Source: Pseudomonas fluorescens (lineage in GTDB: Bacteria > Pseudomonadota > Gammaproteobacteria > Pseudomonadales > Pseudomonadaceae). Taken from it: a stretch of 64,000 bases of DNA. Positions 45,162 through 53,830 of the stretch are shown one piece after another. Made by a program: the position numbers and the translations under genes. Location of the stretch: assembly GCF_902497745.1 (NCBI RefSeq), contig NZ_CABVHJ010000022.1, positions 62,001 through 126,000 on the forward strand, given 5' to 3'. Below the pieces are notes generated by a model. It ran no database searches, had not been told where the DNA came from, and saw only the letters and a program-made list of their open reading frames with translations. Position 1 is the first letter of the stretch. Every line of letters starts with the position of its first letter.

Positions 45162-46589
45162 TTAAAGTGAGTTCAAAAACGCCAGCAGCGCGGCACGCTG
45201 CTCGGCATTGAAAGACAAAACCTGTTGCTGCGCGGCTTGCGCTTCGCCGCCGTGCCACAGCACCGCTTCGAGCAGATTGCGCGCGCGACCGTCATGCAAA
45301 AACTGCGTGTGTCCGCTGACCGCTTGCGTCAGGCCAATCCCCCACAACGGCGGTGTGCGCCAGTCGCGGCCGGAGGCCTGGAATTCCGTGCGGTTGTCGG
45401 CCAGACCGTCGCCCATGTCATGCAGCAGCAGATCGGTGTACGGGCGAATCACCTGATTGGCCAATTCAGGTTCGGCGGCGTTGGCGGCGGTGGTGTATTT
45501 CGGCGTGTGGCACGAATCGCAGCCAGCCTGGAAAAACAGGTTCTTGCCGGCGATGACGTCTGCATCGTTAACGCCACGGCGTGCAGGCACGGCGAGGTTG
45601 CGGCTATAGAACAACACCAGACGCAGGATGTTGTCGCTGACTTCCGGTTCGCCGTTCGGGCCATTGCCGTTCGGGGCCTGTTTGCAGGCAGTTTGCGCGT
45701 CGGTGCAGTCATCGAAGGGTCTCAAACTTGTCGTAAGACCCATATCGCCGGAAAACGCGTGAACATTTTGTTGATTGAGGTTCGGTTGCCCGGCTTTCCA
45801 GCCAAATCTGCCCATGACGGTTTTTTGCAACGCATCATCCCAGACCTGATTTGGGCGGCCATTGATACCGTTTTTCTCTTTTGCCTGAGCGGCGGCGTTG
45901 GCGAGGATGGCTTCTTCGGGGATTGCTTCGAGCAGGCCCAGGCCAATCATCGGCGGCGCGACGCGGGCGGAAAAACGCGTGTCCGGGTGCATCGGGCCGT
46001 AGCCTAGCTGCGTGATCTGCAAGACGGGCTTGCGCAATTCGACTTCGGTGCCGTCCTTGAAACGCACGGGCACCGGTGTGTAGTCGACGCGCATTTTGCC
46101 TTCGGGGGCGACGCCGGGCACGGCCATGTCCTGGAACTGGCCGCCGTATACCGGCTCCGGCACTACGCCAACCTGTTCAATGACTTTGGCAAACTCCGGC
46201 GCATCGGGAATCGACAGGCGCACGAGCATCGACACAGCGTTAGGCGCATCCGGTGGTGGCGGATGACCGCGGCCGTCCTTGATGTGGCAGCCCTGACAAG
46301 CGTTGGTGTTGAACAACGGGCCGAGGCCATCGCGCGCGGTGGTGGTCGATGGCGCGATCACCCACGGGCTGCGGAAGAAGCTGTTGCCGACGCTGAAATC
46401 CACCCGACGCGATGGTGGCAGATTCGCTGAAGGCAACGAGAATGCGTTCTGATCGGTCTTGCGCACGGTCGCCGCTCCGCCCGAGCGTGCTTCACCAGGC
46501 TCGGCCTTGGTAAAACGCGGGGCGTCATCGCAGGCACTTAGGCCCAGGGCCAGCAACAGTGCGGACAAGCGAAGAGGCAGCGAGGGCAT
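45162..46589 (-). CDS. Di-heme cytochrome c peroxidase-like lipoprotein (thiol oxidoreductase family)
   Basis: An exported c-type cytochrome with two CxxCH heme sites, NACQGCHIKDGRG near residue 95 and GCDSCHTPKY near residue 355, and a lipobox LGLSAC-D at the N-terminus. I start at ATG 46587-46589, giving 475 residues; a start 12 codons upstream adds a stretch before the signal. The family (DUF1111/DiHOP) is often found with imelysin genes and may act in iron redox at the cell surface; this is inference. A Fur-box-like site lies about 60 bases ahead. Confidence 0.83.
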   Translation of the reverse strand: MPSLPLRLSALLLALGLSACDDAPRFTKAEPGEARSGGAATVRKTDQNAFSLPSANLPPSRRVDFSVGNSFFRSPWVIAPSTTTARDGLGPLFNTNACQGCHIKDGRGHPPPPDAPNAVSMLVRLSIPDAPEFAKVIEQVGVVPEPVYGGQFQDMAVPGVAPEGKMRVDYTPVPVRFKDGTEVELRKPVLQITQLGYGPMHPDTRFSARVAPPMIGLGLLEAIPEEAILANAAAQAKEKNGINGRPNQVWDDALQKTVMGRFGWKAGQPNLNQQNVHAFSGDMGLTTSLRPFDDCTDAQTACKQAPNGNGPNGEPEVSDNILRLVLFYSRNLAVPARRGVNDADVIAGKNLFFQAGCDSCHTPKYTTAANAAEPELANQVIRPYTDLLLHDMGDGLADNRTEFQASGRDWRTPPLWGIGLTQAVSGHTQFLHDGRARNLLEAVLWHGGEAQAAQQQVLSFNAEQRAALLAFLNSL

Positions 46590-46649
46590 CAGACATCCTG
46601 CGGACGGGCGAAAACAAAGGCGCAAAGTCTAACAGGGCCGGGGTGATTG

Positions 46650-46668
46650 AATAAGAGGAATTATCGTT
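46650..46668. promoter_or_regulatory. Putative Fur box upstream of the di-heme gene
   Basis: AATAAGAGGAATTATCGTT matches a Pseudomonas-type Fur box (AATGAGAATCATTATCATT) at 14 of 19 positions and lies about 60 bases ahead of the start. The left half is weaker. Confidence 0.45.
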
Positions 46669-46704
46669 TGCTTGATATGGCGCAAGCCTTGAAGTCCATG
46701 TAAA

Positions 46705-46799
46705 CCCTGTGGGAGCGAGCCTGCTCGCGAAAGCGGTGTCCGACGCGCTGAAAATGTGGCGGCCGATACAGCCTTCGCGAGCAGGCTCGCTCCCACAGG
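46705..46799. repeat. REP doublet (REPIN-like), family A
   Basis: Inverted copies of GTGGGAGCGAGCCTGCTCGC, between two co-directional genes rather than convergent ones. Confidence 0.9.
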
Positions 46800-46862
46800 G
46801 ATGGGTGGCGCACTTGATATTGGGTACACCCCTGAAGCAGGGGTTTGTGTTTGGCAGGTATG

Positions 46863-46892
46863 AAAAAGGCGACCCGAAGGTCGCCTTTTTTT
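46863..46892 (-). terminator. Terminator after the IcmP-like gene
   Basis: AAAAAGGCGACC and GGTCGCCTTTTTTT form a stem with T-runs on both strands, 17 bases after the stop. Confidence 0.9.
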
Positions 46893-46908
46893 GAATCGGA
46901 CGCTGTGA

Positions 46909-48255
46909 TCAGAACTCGTGATCAGCGTTGTCCGGGTTCAGGTCGCTGATGCCCAGTTTGCCGGCAGCGGCTTCGATCGAACCGGTCTGCTTGACCAAGG
47001 ACGCGATCGCGTCGCGAACGATCTGGTTGCCAGCGGTGTTACCCGCAGCGATCAACTGGTCGTAGTGCTCACCCTTGTTGGCGTGATCGACCATGACCTG
47101 GATCTTCGCTTCGGTAGCGGCCAGATCGGCTTTCAGTGCGGTGTCGGCAGCCGGGTCAGCCTTGGCGACCAGCGACGACAGGCTGGCGCCGGTCATCTTG
47201 GTGCCGTCAACACGGGTGTACTCGCCCAGGTAGACGTTACGAATGCCTTTGGCATCGTAGAAGTGCGAGTTGTGGGTGTTGTCGCTGAAGCAATCCTGCT
47301 CGTCTTCAGGGGAGTTGGCTTCCAGGGAAACCTTCATGCGCTCGCCGGCCAGTTCGCCCAGTGACAGGCTGCCCATGCCGAAGAGCATTTTGCGCAGACC
47401 GGTTTCGCCTGGCTCGGCTTCCAGAGTGGCGCGGTAGTTGTCAGCCACGTTCGGCTTCCAGTTACCGACCATTTCTTCCAGATCGCTGACCAGCAGTTGA
47501 GTCACGGATTTCAGGTAGGCGCGACGACGATCGTTGTGACCGCCAGTGGCGCCGGCGCCTTCCAGGTAGTCGGATGCAGGACGGTTGCCAGCGCCAGGGC
47601 CGGTGCCGTTCAGATCCTGGCCCCAGAGCAGGAATTCGATGGCGTGGTAGCCGGTGGCGACGTTGGCTTCGGAACCGCCCAGCTCGTTGAGACTGGCGAG
47701 TTTTTCCGGGGTGATGTCTTTGACGTCGACCTTGTCTTCGCCGACCTGAACTTCGGTATTGGCGATGATGTTGGCGGTGGCGCCCGGGTTACCCAGTGCG
47801 TGCTCGTAGGATTTGTCGACGTAGTCGATCAGACCCTCGTCCAGCGGCCAGGCGTTAACCTGACCTTCCCAATCGTCGATGATGGTGTTGCCGAAGCGGA
47901 ACACTTCGCTCTGCAGGTACGGAACGCGCGCGGCGACCCAGGCAGCCTTGGCGGCTTTCAGGGTGTCGGCGTTCGGCTTGGCGAGGAACGCGTCGACGGC
48001 GGTTTGCAGGGTTTTCGCGGTGGATTCGGCATCGCTGTAAACGGCGAAGACCATGTCGGCGTAGTGCGCGACCACAGCCTTGGCGGCGGCTTCATCGACT
48101 TTACCGGCCGCGGCCGGCGCAGCCGCAGGTGCGGTGGTGCTGGCGGCTGGAGTCGGCGTGGCCGGAGCGGCAGCCTTGTCTTTGCCTTCGCCGCAACCGG
48201 CGAGGGAAATAGCGATGGCCAGCAGACTGGCGGTAGCCAGAGGCATACGAATCAT
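46909..48255 (-). CDS. Imelysin-family lipoprotein, IcmP-like
   Basis: An outer-membrane or periplasmic lipoprotein of the imelysin/M75 family, like the insulin-cleaving IcmP of P. aeruginosa, whose peptidase activity is debated and whose likely role is iron uptake. The signal ends ISLAGC with the lipobox, followed by an Ala/Pro/Thr-rich linker. The conserved GxHxxE is present as GYHAIEF, and an EDEQDCFSDNTHNS stretch with acidic residues follows. 448 residues from ATG 48253-48255; an ATG three codons earlier is possible. A Fur-like box lies about 65 bases upstream. Confidence 0.88.
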   Translation of the reverse strand: MIRMPLATASLLAIAISLAGCGEGKDKAAAPATPTPAASTTAPAAAPAAAGKVDEAAAKAVVAHYADMVFAVYSDAESTAKTLQTAVDAFLAKPNADTLKAAKAAWVAARVPYLQSEVFRFGNTIIDDWEGQVNAWPLDEGLIDYVDKSYEHALGNPGATANIIANTEVQVGEDKVDVKDITPEKLASLNELGGSEANVATGYHAIEFLLWGQDLNGTGPGAGNRPASDYLEGAGATGGHNDRRRAYLKSVTQLLVSDLEEMVGNWKPNVADNYRATLEAEPGETGLRKMLFGMGSLSLGELAGERMKVSLEANSPEDEQDCFSDNTHNSHFYDAKGIRNVYLGEYTRVDGTKMTGASLSSLVAKADPAADTALKADLAATEAKIQVMVDHANKGEHYDQLIAAGNTAGNQIVRDAIASLVKQTGSIEAAAGKLGISDLNPDNADHEF

Positions 48256-48317
48256 GGCGAACATCCTGCTTCGATAGTTGAGTGGACTCGCGCTGGGGGT
48301 GCGCAAAACTGCGACAT

Positions 48318-48336
48318 AATGCAAATCTTTCGCATT
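48318..48336. promoter_or_regulatory. Putative Fur box upstream of the IcmP-like gene
   Basis: AATGCAAATCTTTCGCATT is a near-palindrome of the 9-1-9 type typical for Pseudomonas Fur sites and lies within a longer inverted repeat (CATAATGC/GCATTATG). It is about 65 bases ahead of the start. Confidence 0.65.
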
Positions 48337-48398
48337 ATGTGTAAAGGGTTGTGGCTGGAAATATTTCTTATTTACGCCGGTGTGATGGCACCGATCAA

Positions 48399-48481
48399 AA
48401 GATCGCAGCCTCGTTGCACTCGACAGCTGCGGCAGGGGAATGCGATTCGTGTAGGAGCTGCGGCAGGCTGCGATCTTTTGA
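48399..48481. repeat. Palindromic repeat doublet, family B, one arm diverged
   Basis: AAAAGATCGCAGCCT at the left and GGCTGCGATCTTTT at the right with a disturbed inner arm (insertion near 48415-48425). It is located just after the bifA stop. Confidence 0.8.
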
Positions 48482-48485
48482 TCGT

Positions 48486-50537
48486 CTAGAGAATGGCCGC
48501 GTTAGTGCGTTGCGCTTGCTTGAGATAGGCGCTCAGCTCGCGCGCCGGCAGCGGCTTGCTGTAGTGATAACCCTGACCCTCGTGGCAGCCTTCGGAAATG
48601 ATGTAGCTTTCCTGTTCGGCGGTTTCCACGCCCTCGGCAATCACCTGCATGCCGAGACTCTTGCCCAACTGAATGATCGCGCGAACGATGGTCGCATCGT
48701 CGTCGTCATCAAGCAGATCCTGCACGAAGCTCTTGTCGATCTTGATTTTGTCCAGCGGCAGGCTTTTCAGATAACTCAGCGATGAATAGCCGGTGCCGAA
48801 GTCGTCGATGGCAATCAACGCGCCGGAACGGCGCAGGCTCAGCAAGTGCTGGGCGGCGGTGCTGATGTCTTCCATCAGGCCGGTTTCGGTGACTTCCAGT
48901 TCCAGGCTGCGCGGTGGCAGACGGTACATCTGCAGCAGATTGTTGACCACGCGCGGCAACTCGGCGTGGTGCAGTTGCACGGTAGACAGGTTGACCGCCA
49001 TGCGCAGGTCGGCGAAGCCCTGATCGTGCCATTCGCGCAATTGCTTGCAGGCCTGATCGAGCACCCATTCGCCGATGGCGATGATTGTGCCGTTTTGCTC
49101 GGCCAGCGGAATGAACAGGTCTGGAGGCACCAGACCGTGTTCCGGGTGTTGCCAGCGAATCAGCGCCTCGACCCCGACCACGCGGTGATCGCGATAGCTG
49201 ATCTGCGGCTGATAGACGAGGTAGAACTGATCGCGCAACAGCGCATCGCGCAGGTCTTTTTCCAGCTCGCGACGACGACGCATCTCGCTGTCGACGCTGG
49301 CGATGTAGAACTGATAGCGGTTGCGCGAGCGGGTCTTGGCCAGGGTCATGGTCTGCTCGGCTTTCTGCAACAGCTTCTCGGTACTGTCGCCATCCTCCGG
49401 GAACAGGGTGATGCCGATGGTCGCGCGCAGGCGGATTTCCTGGTGATCGAGGGCGAACGGCGCTTCCAGATCATCGAGAATGCTTTGCGCCAGCTCTGCC
49501 GCTTCATAAGGCTGTTCGATGTCGGCCTGCACCAGCGCGAATTGGTCGCCGCCCAAGCGGGCGAGGGCGCCGAGGCGGCCGCTATGGGCGCGCAGACGAT
49601 CAGCCAGCGCCAGCAGTAATTGGTCGCCGGTCTGGTAGCTGAACTGCTCGTTAATGCCTTTGAAATCGTCCAGCCCGACGCACAACACCGCAACCCGGCG
49701 TTGCAGCTTGCCCGCGTCGACCAGAATCTTGTCCAGTTGCTGCTGCAATTGCTGGCGGTTCGGCAGACCGGTGAGGAAATCGTACTGAGCCATGCGCAGC
49801 AAACTGTTTTCCGCCTCGTGGCGCAGATGGGTGTTGCGTTCGATCGATTCGAGCAATTGGTTGGCGGTGTTGATCCAGATGCCCAATTCGTTTTTCTCGT
49901 GACCCTTGAGCTGCGGAATCTTGTGTTCGCTGGGGCGATCCGGGTTGATCTCGGTGAGGTGCTCGATGATTCGCGACAGCGGCTTGGTCAGTAGCCAGTG
50001 ATAAACCAGATACAGCACCAGGCCCATGGCCAGAGCACGCAACACACCGGAAATGAAGATGATCACCGAACTGACGATAAACCCCTCGCCATAGGTGGCA
50101 GTGTCGAGGGTGATGCTCAGGTCGCCGTAATACTCGCTGTACGGGCCGCGCCCCACCAGTTGCGTGGTGAAGGTGCGCTCCTGGCCGAGAATCAGGTCGG
50201 TCAGCCAGCGGCTGCTGGAATGCTGCAGGTCGCGGGATTTCTGCGCGAGCATGACTTCGTTTGGATGGCCGATGGAGGCCTGACGTACGGCATCGTCCTG
50301 GAACAGGCCTTCGATCACCTGCATGCCCATTTCCCGATCAAGGCTGTAAACGGCCTGAGTCGAGGGATCGCGGAACATGTCGAGGATGCGTTCGGCGTCG
50401 CCGGCAACCGCCTGACGGGTTTTATAGGCATCGAACACAATCTGCGCGCAGCTCAAGACTACGCCGACGATCAATGCCGACAGGAGCACGACCCGGAGCA
50501 ACTTCACCGACAAGCTGTTCTTGAGTTCCAGCTTCAA
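48486..50537 (-). CDS. bifA: Cyclic-di-GMP phosphodiesterase BifA
   Basis: Breaks down c-di-GMP and so promotes motility and biofilm dispersal. The 683 residues have two membrane segments (about 13-36 and 153-180) around a periplasmic domain, a HAMP-like linker, a degenerate GGDEF domain with GGDQF at 329-333, and an intact EAL domain starting EAL at 457-459 with DDFGTGYSSL near 588. The GGDQF variant is typical of BifA, whose GGDEF part does not make c-di-GMP. Gene order beside sodB matches P. aeruginosa (from memory). Confidence 0.92.
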   Translation of the reverse strand: MKLELKNSLSVKLLRVVLLSALIVGVVLSCAQIVFDAYKTRQAVAGDAERILDMFRDPSTQAVYSLDREMGMQVIEGLFQDDAVRQASIGHPNEVMLAQKSRDLQHSSSRWLTDLILGQERTFTTQLVGRGPYSEYYGDLSITLDTATYGEGFIVSSVIIFISGVLRALAMGLVLYLVYHWLLTKPLSRIIEHLTEINPDRPSEHKIPQLKGHEKNELGIWINTANQLLESIERNTHLRHEAENSLLRMAQYDFLTGLPNRQQLQQQLDKILVDAGKLQRRVAVLCVGLDDFKGINEQFSYQTGDQLLLALADRLRAHSGRLGALARLGGDQFALVQADIEQPYEAAELAQSILDDLEAPFALDHQEIRLRATIGITLFPEDGDSTEKLLQKAEQTMTLAKTRSRNRYQFYIASVDSEMRRRRELEKDLRDALLRDQFYLVYQPQISYRDHRVVGVEALIRWQHPEHGLVPPDLFIPLAEQNGTIIAIGEWVLDQACKQLREWHDQGFADLRMAVNLSTVQLHHAELPRVVNNLLQMYRLPPRSLELEVTETGLMEDISTAAQHLLSLRRSGALIAIDDFGTGYSSLSYLKSLPLDKIKIDKSFVQDLLDDDDDATIVRAIIQLGKSLGMQVIAEGVETAEQESYIISEGCHEGQGYHYSKPLPARELSAYLKQAQRTNAAIL

Positions 50538-50815
50538 AGGGTTATTCCTTGTTCCGTGCGGGTAGCGTCAAGTTGCCATGAGTATTGGCAATCCCGAGTT
50601 GGCAGTCAAAGGGACAATCAGGCCCAAGGTCATTTGCCCGTGGCCTTGGCCGAAATGCTGCTGTTTGGAGTATTAGCCCTATTTGTACTGTGTCGGTAGT
50701 TTCGGCCCTCAACTTGAGCGGTTTGCCGCATTTTTTCGTCTTTTTGATGGTAGCCCGCTGTGGCACGGCAGCAAGCAGCGACAGACAGCTTTAATCGTGA
50801 GAGATACGCCATTGT

Positions 50816-50902
50816 TATGTAGGAGCTGCCGAAGGCTGCGATCTTTTGATCTTCGGCGTATTTGAAGATGCCAAAAGATCGCAGCCTTCGGCAGCTCCTA
50901 CA
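50816..50902. repeat. Palindromic repeat doublet, family B
   Basis: GTAGGAGCTGCCGAAGGCTG and its inverse, arms of about 30 bases around a spacer of about 26 bases. Confidence 0.9.
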
Positions 50903-50960
50903 GGAGATCAAAAGCGTTGAGTGCTCGCAGGTTCCGGCAGTGCCTACGAATTACAGGCAT

Positions 50961-50989
50961 AAAAAAACCCGGCAAAAGCCGGGTTTTTT
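50961..50989 (-). terminator. Terminator after sodB
   Basis: AAAAAAACCCGGC and GCCGGGTTTTTT form a short strong stem with runs on both sides, 14 bases after the sodB stop. Confidence 0.9.
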
Positions 50990-51003
50990 GACTGGCGCGC
51001 AGC

Positions 51004-51600
51004 TTAAGCGGTGAAGGTTTTGCCTTCGAACTGCTCAGCAACGAACTTCCAGTTGACCAGGTTCCAGAACGCTTCGACATACTTCGGACGAACGTTGCGG
51101 TAGTCGATGTAGTAAGCGTGTTCCCAGACGTCGCAGGTCAGCAGCGGGGTGTCGCCGCTGGTCAGCGGGTTGCCGGCGCCGATGGTGCTGGCCAGGGCCA
51201 GGGAACCGTCAGCCTTTTTCACCAGCCAGCCCCAGCCGGAACCGAAGGTGCCGATCGAGGTTTTGCTGAACTCTTCCTTGAACTTGTCGAACGAACCGAA
51301 CGAAGCGTTGATGGCTTCAGCCAGCGCGCCGGTTGGTTGACCGCCGGCGTTTGGCGCCAGGCAGTTCCAGTAGAAAGTGTGGTTCCAGACCTGAGCGGCG
51401 TTGTTGAAGATACCGCCCGAGGAAGTCTTGACGATTTCTTCCAGGGTCTTGCCTTCGAACTCGGTGCCTGGCACCAGGTTGTTCAGGTTCACGACATAGG
51501 TGTTGTGGTGCTTGTCGTGGTGGTATTCCAGGGTTTCCTTGGAAATGTGCGGCTGCAGGGCATCGTGTGCGTAAGGCAGCGGCGGCAATTCGAAAGCCAT
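51004..51600 (-). CDS. sodB: Iron superoxide dismutase
   Basis: Detoxifies superoxide in the cytoplasm. The 198 residues have the metal ligands in the YHHDKHHNTYV region (His27), NHTFYWN (His74), and DVWEHAYYIDY (Asp157 and His161). The QVWNHTFYW and GTFGSGWGWL stretches are of the iron-type enzyme. I use the ATG at 51598-51600 behind AGGAGA; upstream codons do not fit the family. A terminator follows. Confidence 0.96.
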   Translation of the reverse strand: MAFELPPLPYAHDALQPHISKETLEYHHDKHHNTYVVNLNNLVPGTEFEGKTLEEIVKTSSGGIFNNAAQVWNHTFYWNCLAPNAGGQPTGALAEAINASFGSFDKFKEEFSKTSIGTFGSGWGWLVKKADGSLALASTIGAGNPLTSGDTPLLTCDVWEHAYYIDYRNVRPKYVEAFWNLVNWKFVAEQFEGKTFTA

Positions 51601-51776
51601 GATGATTCTCCTAATCAGGTCTGTTGCGGTGAGCGCAAGGCCGATCACGGGCGGCCAGAAATGCACCGGCGAGTTTTTACTCTTTGCGGCGCAGGGTTTC
51701 GATCATAGCACCGGGGTTGCGGCATAACCACGCAACAACTGTGTGGGATAGAGGTTCCAGAGCTGTTTGGAATAAA

Positions 51777-52379
51777 TCAGCTCGCGAAAATTAATTGCCC
51801 AGCCACGGTAAACATCATCAACGCCACCACCAGATCGAGAATCCGCCAGGTGCTCGGACGCGCCAACCATGGCGCCAACCAAGCTGCACCCAATGCCAAG
51901 GTGAAAAACCACAACAGCGAAGCACTCGCAGCCCCGACCACATAAGCCCCCGGCACCGATTGCTGCGCGCCGAGCGAGCCAATCAGCAACACCGTATCCA
52001 GGTAAACATGCGGGTTGAGCAGCGTCACCGCCAACGCGCTGAGCATCACTGCGCGCAACGAACGCACGGTCTGGTTTTCGCCCTGATCCATGCTCTGTTT
52101 CGAACAGGCCCGGCGCAACGCCTGACTGCCGTACCAGATCAAGAAAGTCGCGCCACCCCAACGGGCGATCGCCAGCAACGTCGGGTTCTGCGCCAGAATC
52201 GTCGCCAGCCCGAATACTCCGGCCGCCACCAGCAGCGCATCGCAAACCACGCACAACGCCGCCACGGGCAAGTGGTGCTCTCGGCGCAAGCTCTGCGCCA
52301 ATACAAAAGCGTTCTGCGTACCGATCGCCATGATCAGTCCGAACGCCACCAGCAGGCCGTTCACATAGCTTTGCCACAT
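51777..52379 (-). CDS. argO: LysE-family amino acid exporter, ArgO-like
   Basis: Exports arginine or related basic amino acids. The 200 residues have about six hydrophobic segments, the N-terminal GTQNAFVLAQSLRREH signature and the LNPHVYLDTVLLIG stretch, both conserved in ArgO/LysE. The argP regulator gene lies close by on the other strand, with an ACT-domain gene in between, which supports ArgO. Start at ATG 52377-52379, five bases after the ACT gene stop. Confidence 0.88.
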   Translation of the reverse strand: MWQSYVNGLLVAFGLIMAIGTQNAFVLAQSLRREHHLPVAALCVVCDALLVAAGVFGLATILAQNPTLLAIARWGGATFLIWYGSQALRRACSKQSMDQGENQTVRSLRAVMLSALAVTLLNPHVYLDTVLLIGSLGAQQSVPGAYVVGAASASLLWFFTLALGAAWLAPWLARPSTWRILDLVVALMMFTVAGQLIFAS

Positions 52380-52384
52380 AAGAT

Positions 52385-52786
52385 TTACTCCGCGTTGGCT
52401 GCGAGATCGCGCAGCACTTGCATGGCGCGTTCGGCATCGGCCTGACCGACGAACAAGTGGTCGTGGTAATAGCCGGCAATCACGTTGCAACTGATCCCGG
52501 ACTTGCCCAGTGCCGTAGCGAATGCGGCGGTGAGGCCGACGGCTTCCAGCGCCGAATGCACATTCAAGGTGATCCACGCGGCGACGTAATCGAAGCTGAA
52601 ACCGGCCTGTTCGGCGCGGGAACGTTCGACAATCACGGTCAGACCTTCCTGTTCACGGAAGCTGCCGACCACCTCTAATCCATCGGGCAACTGCCCGTCG
52701 CGCAAGGTGCAGAACACGTATTCGCCGGCGTTGAGTTGCGGGCTCATGCTGCGCAACAAAGTCGTGAGTGAAGTTTCGCCAGCCAT
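52385..52786 (-). CDS. ACT-domain protein of unknown function
   Basis: The 133 residues form two ACT-like halves (about 15-65 and 70-130), with FCTLRDGQLPDGLEVVG and FVGQADAERAMQVL. Such small proteins bind amino acids and are often called ACT-domain or DUF2241/YjdF-type proteins. Lying directly ahead of argO and divergent from argP, it may sense an amino acid linked to export; that is positional inference. Confidence 0.82.
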   Translation of the reverse strand: MAGETSLTTLLRSMSPQLNAGEYVFCTLRDGQLPDGLEVVGSFREQEGLTVIVERSRAEQAGFSFDYVAAWITLNVHSALEAVGLTAAFATALGKSGISCNVIAGYYHDHLFVGQADAERAMQVLRDLAANAE

Positions 52787-52882
52787 GAGTGTGTTCCTTG
52801 AGAAAGAGTGCTTGCTGGCTATTCTCCGGTCGAAACCTGTATAAGAAAAACCAATAGTGCTGATCGCTCATTAGGAAAACTG

Positions 52883-53776
52883 ATGTTCGACTACAAATTG
52901 CTTTCGGCTCTGGCCGCCGTGGTCGAGCAGGCCGGATTCGAACGGGCCGCGCAGGTACTGGGCTTGTCGCAATCGGCGATCTCGCAACGGATCAAATTGC
53001 TTGAAGCGCGGGTCGGCCAGCCGGTGTTGATTCGCGGCACGCCACCGTCGCCGACCGAAATAGGCCGGCGTCTGCTCAATCATGTGCAGCAGGTGCGTTT
53101 GCTTGAGCGCGACTTGCAAACCCTGGTGCCCGCCTTGGACGAAGAGGGCCTGCCGGAGCGTCTGCGCATTGCATTGAATGCTGACAGCCTCGCCACATGG
53201 TGGGCCGAAGCGGTAGGCGACTTCTGCGCCGAACAACATTTACTGCTCGATCTGATTGTCGAAGACCAGACCGTCGGCCTCAAACGCATGCGCGCCGGTG
53301 AAGTGGCCGCGTGCCTTTGCGCCAGTGAGCGTCCGGTTGCGGGCGCGCGCAGCGTGTTGCTGGGGGCGATGCGTTATCGCGCGCTGGCCAGCCCGGCGTT
53401 CATCAAGCGGCATTTCCCCGACGGCGTACGCGCCGAACAATTGCCGCGCACGCCAGCGCTGGTGTTCGGCCCGGACGATTTTCTGCAGCATCGCTATCTC
53501 GCCTCGCTAGGCGTCGATGGTGGATTCGAACACCATTTGTGCCCGTCCTCGGAAGGTTTTATCCGCCTGACCGAAGCCGGACTCGGCTGGGGGCTGGTGC
53601 CGGAACTGCAAGTGCGCGATCAACTGCAACGCGGTGTGTTGCGCGAACTGTTGCCAGATAAACCGATTGATGTGCCGTTGTACTGGCATCATTGGCGCAA
53701 TGGCGGTCAGCTGCTGGGCTTGCTGACCGAGCAATTGCTGCGTTCATCGGCGCAATGGCTGGTGCCGTTGGACTGA
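52883..53776 (+). CDS. argP: LysR-family regulator ArgP (IciA)
   Basis: A LysR regulator that activates argO in response to arginine and lysine. The 297 residues have an N-terminal winged helix-turn-helix with GFERAAQVLGLSQSAISQRIK (spaced as in ArgP) and a LysR effector domain. I start at ATG 52883 behind AGGAAAAC. Divergent from the ACT-argO unit with 96 bases between, so the shared promoter region probably holds the ArgP site. Confidence 0.9.
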   Translation: MFDYKLLSALAAVVEQAGFERAAQVLGLSQSAISQRIKLLEARVGQPVLIRGTPPSPTEIGRRLLNHVQQVRLLERDLQTLVPALDEEGLPERLRIALNADSLATWWAEAVGDFCAEQHLLLDLIVEDQTVGLKRMRAGEVAACLCASERPVAGARSVLLGAMRYRALASPAFIKRHFPDGVRAEQLPRTPALVFGPDDFLQHRYLASLGVDGGFEHHLCPSSEGFIRLTEAGLGWGLVPELQVRDQLQRGVLRELLPDKPIDVPLYWHHWRNGGQLLGLLTEQLLRSSAQWLVPLD

Positions 53777-53830
53777 CGGCCAGCGTCAAGACACTCGAAT
53801 CAGGCAAAACGAAAGACATCGGAGCGTTAC

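Larger units (their letters stand above)
46590..46908. other. Gap between the IcmP-like and di-heme genes
   Basis: About 320 bases holding, in the minus-strand direction, the terminator of the IcmP-like gene, a family A REP doublet and a Fur-box-like site ahead of the di-heme gene. No coding frame is credible. Confidence 0.6.
50538..51003. other. Gap between bifA and sodB
   Basis: About 465 bases. From left to right: the bifA promoter region, an unremarkable stretch, a family B repeat doublet (50816-50902), and the sodB terminator (50961-50989). An open frame crosses the repeat, but it lacks a ribosome site and I reject it. Confidence 0.6.

Noticed and set aside
50630..50911. Open frame through the family B repeat upstream of sodB
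   Set aside because: Much of it is translation of the repeat; there is no ribosome site.
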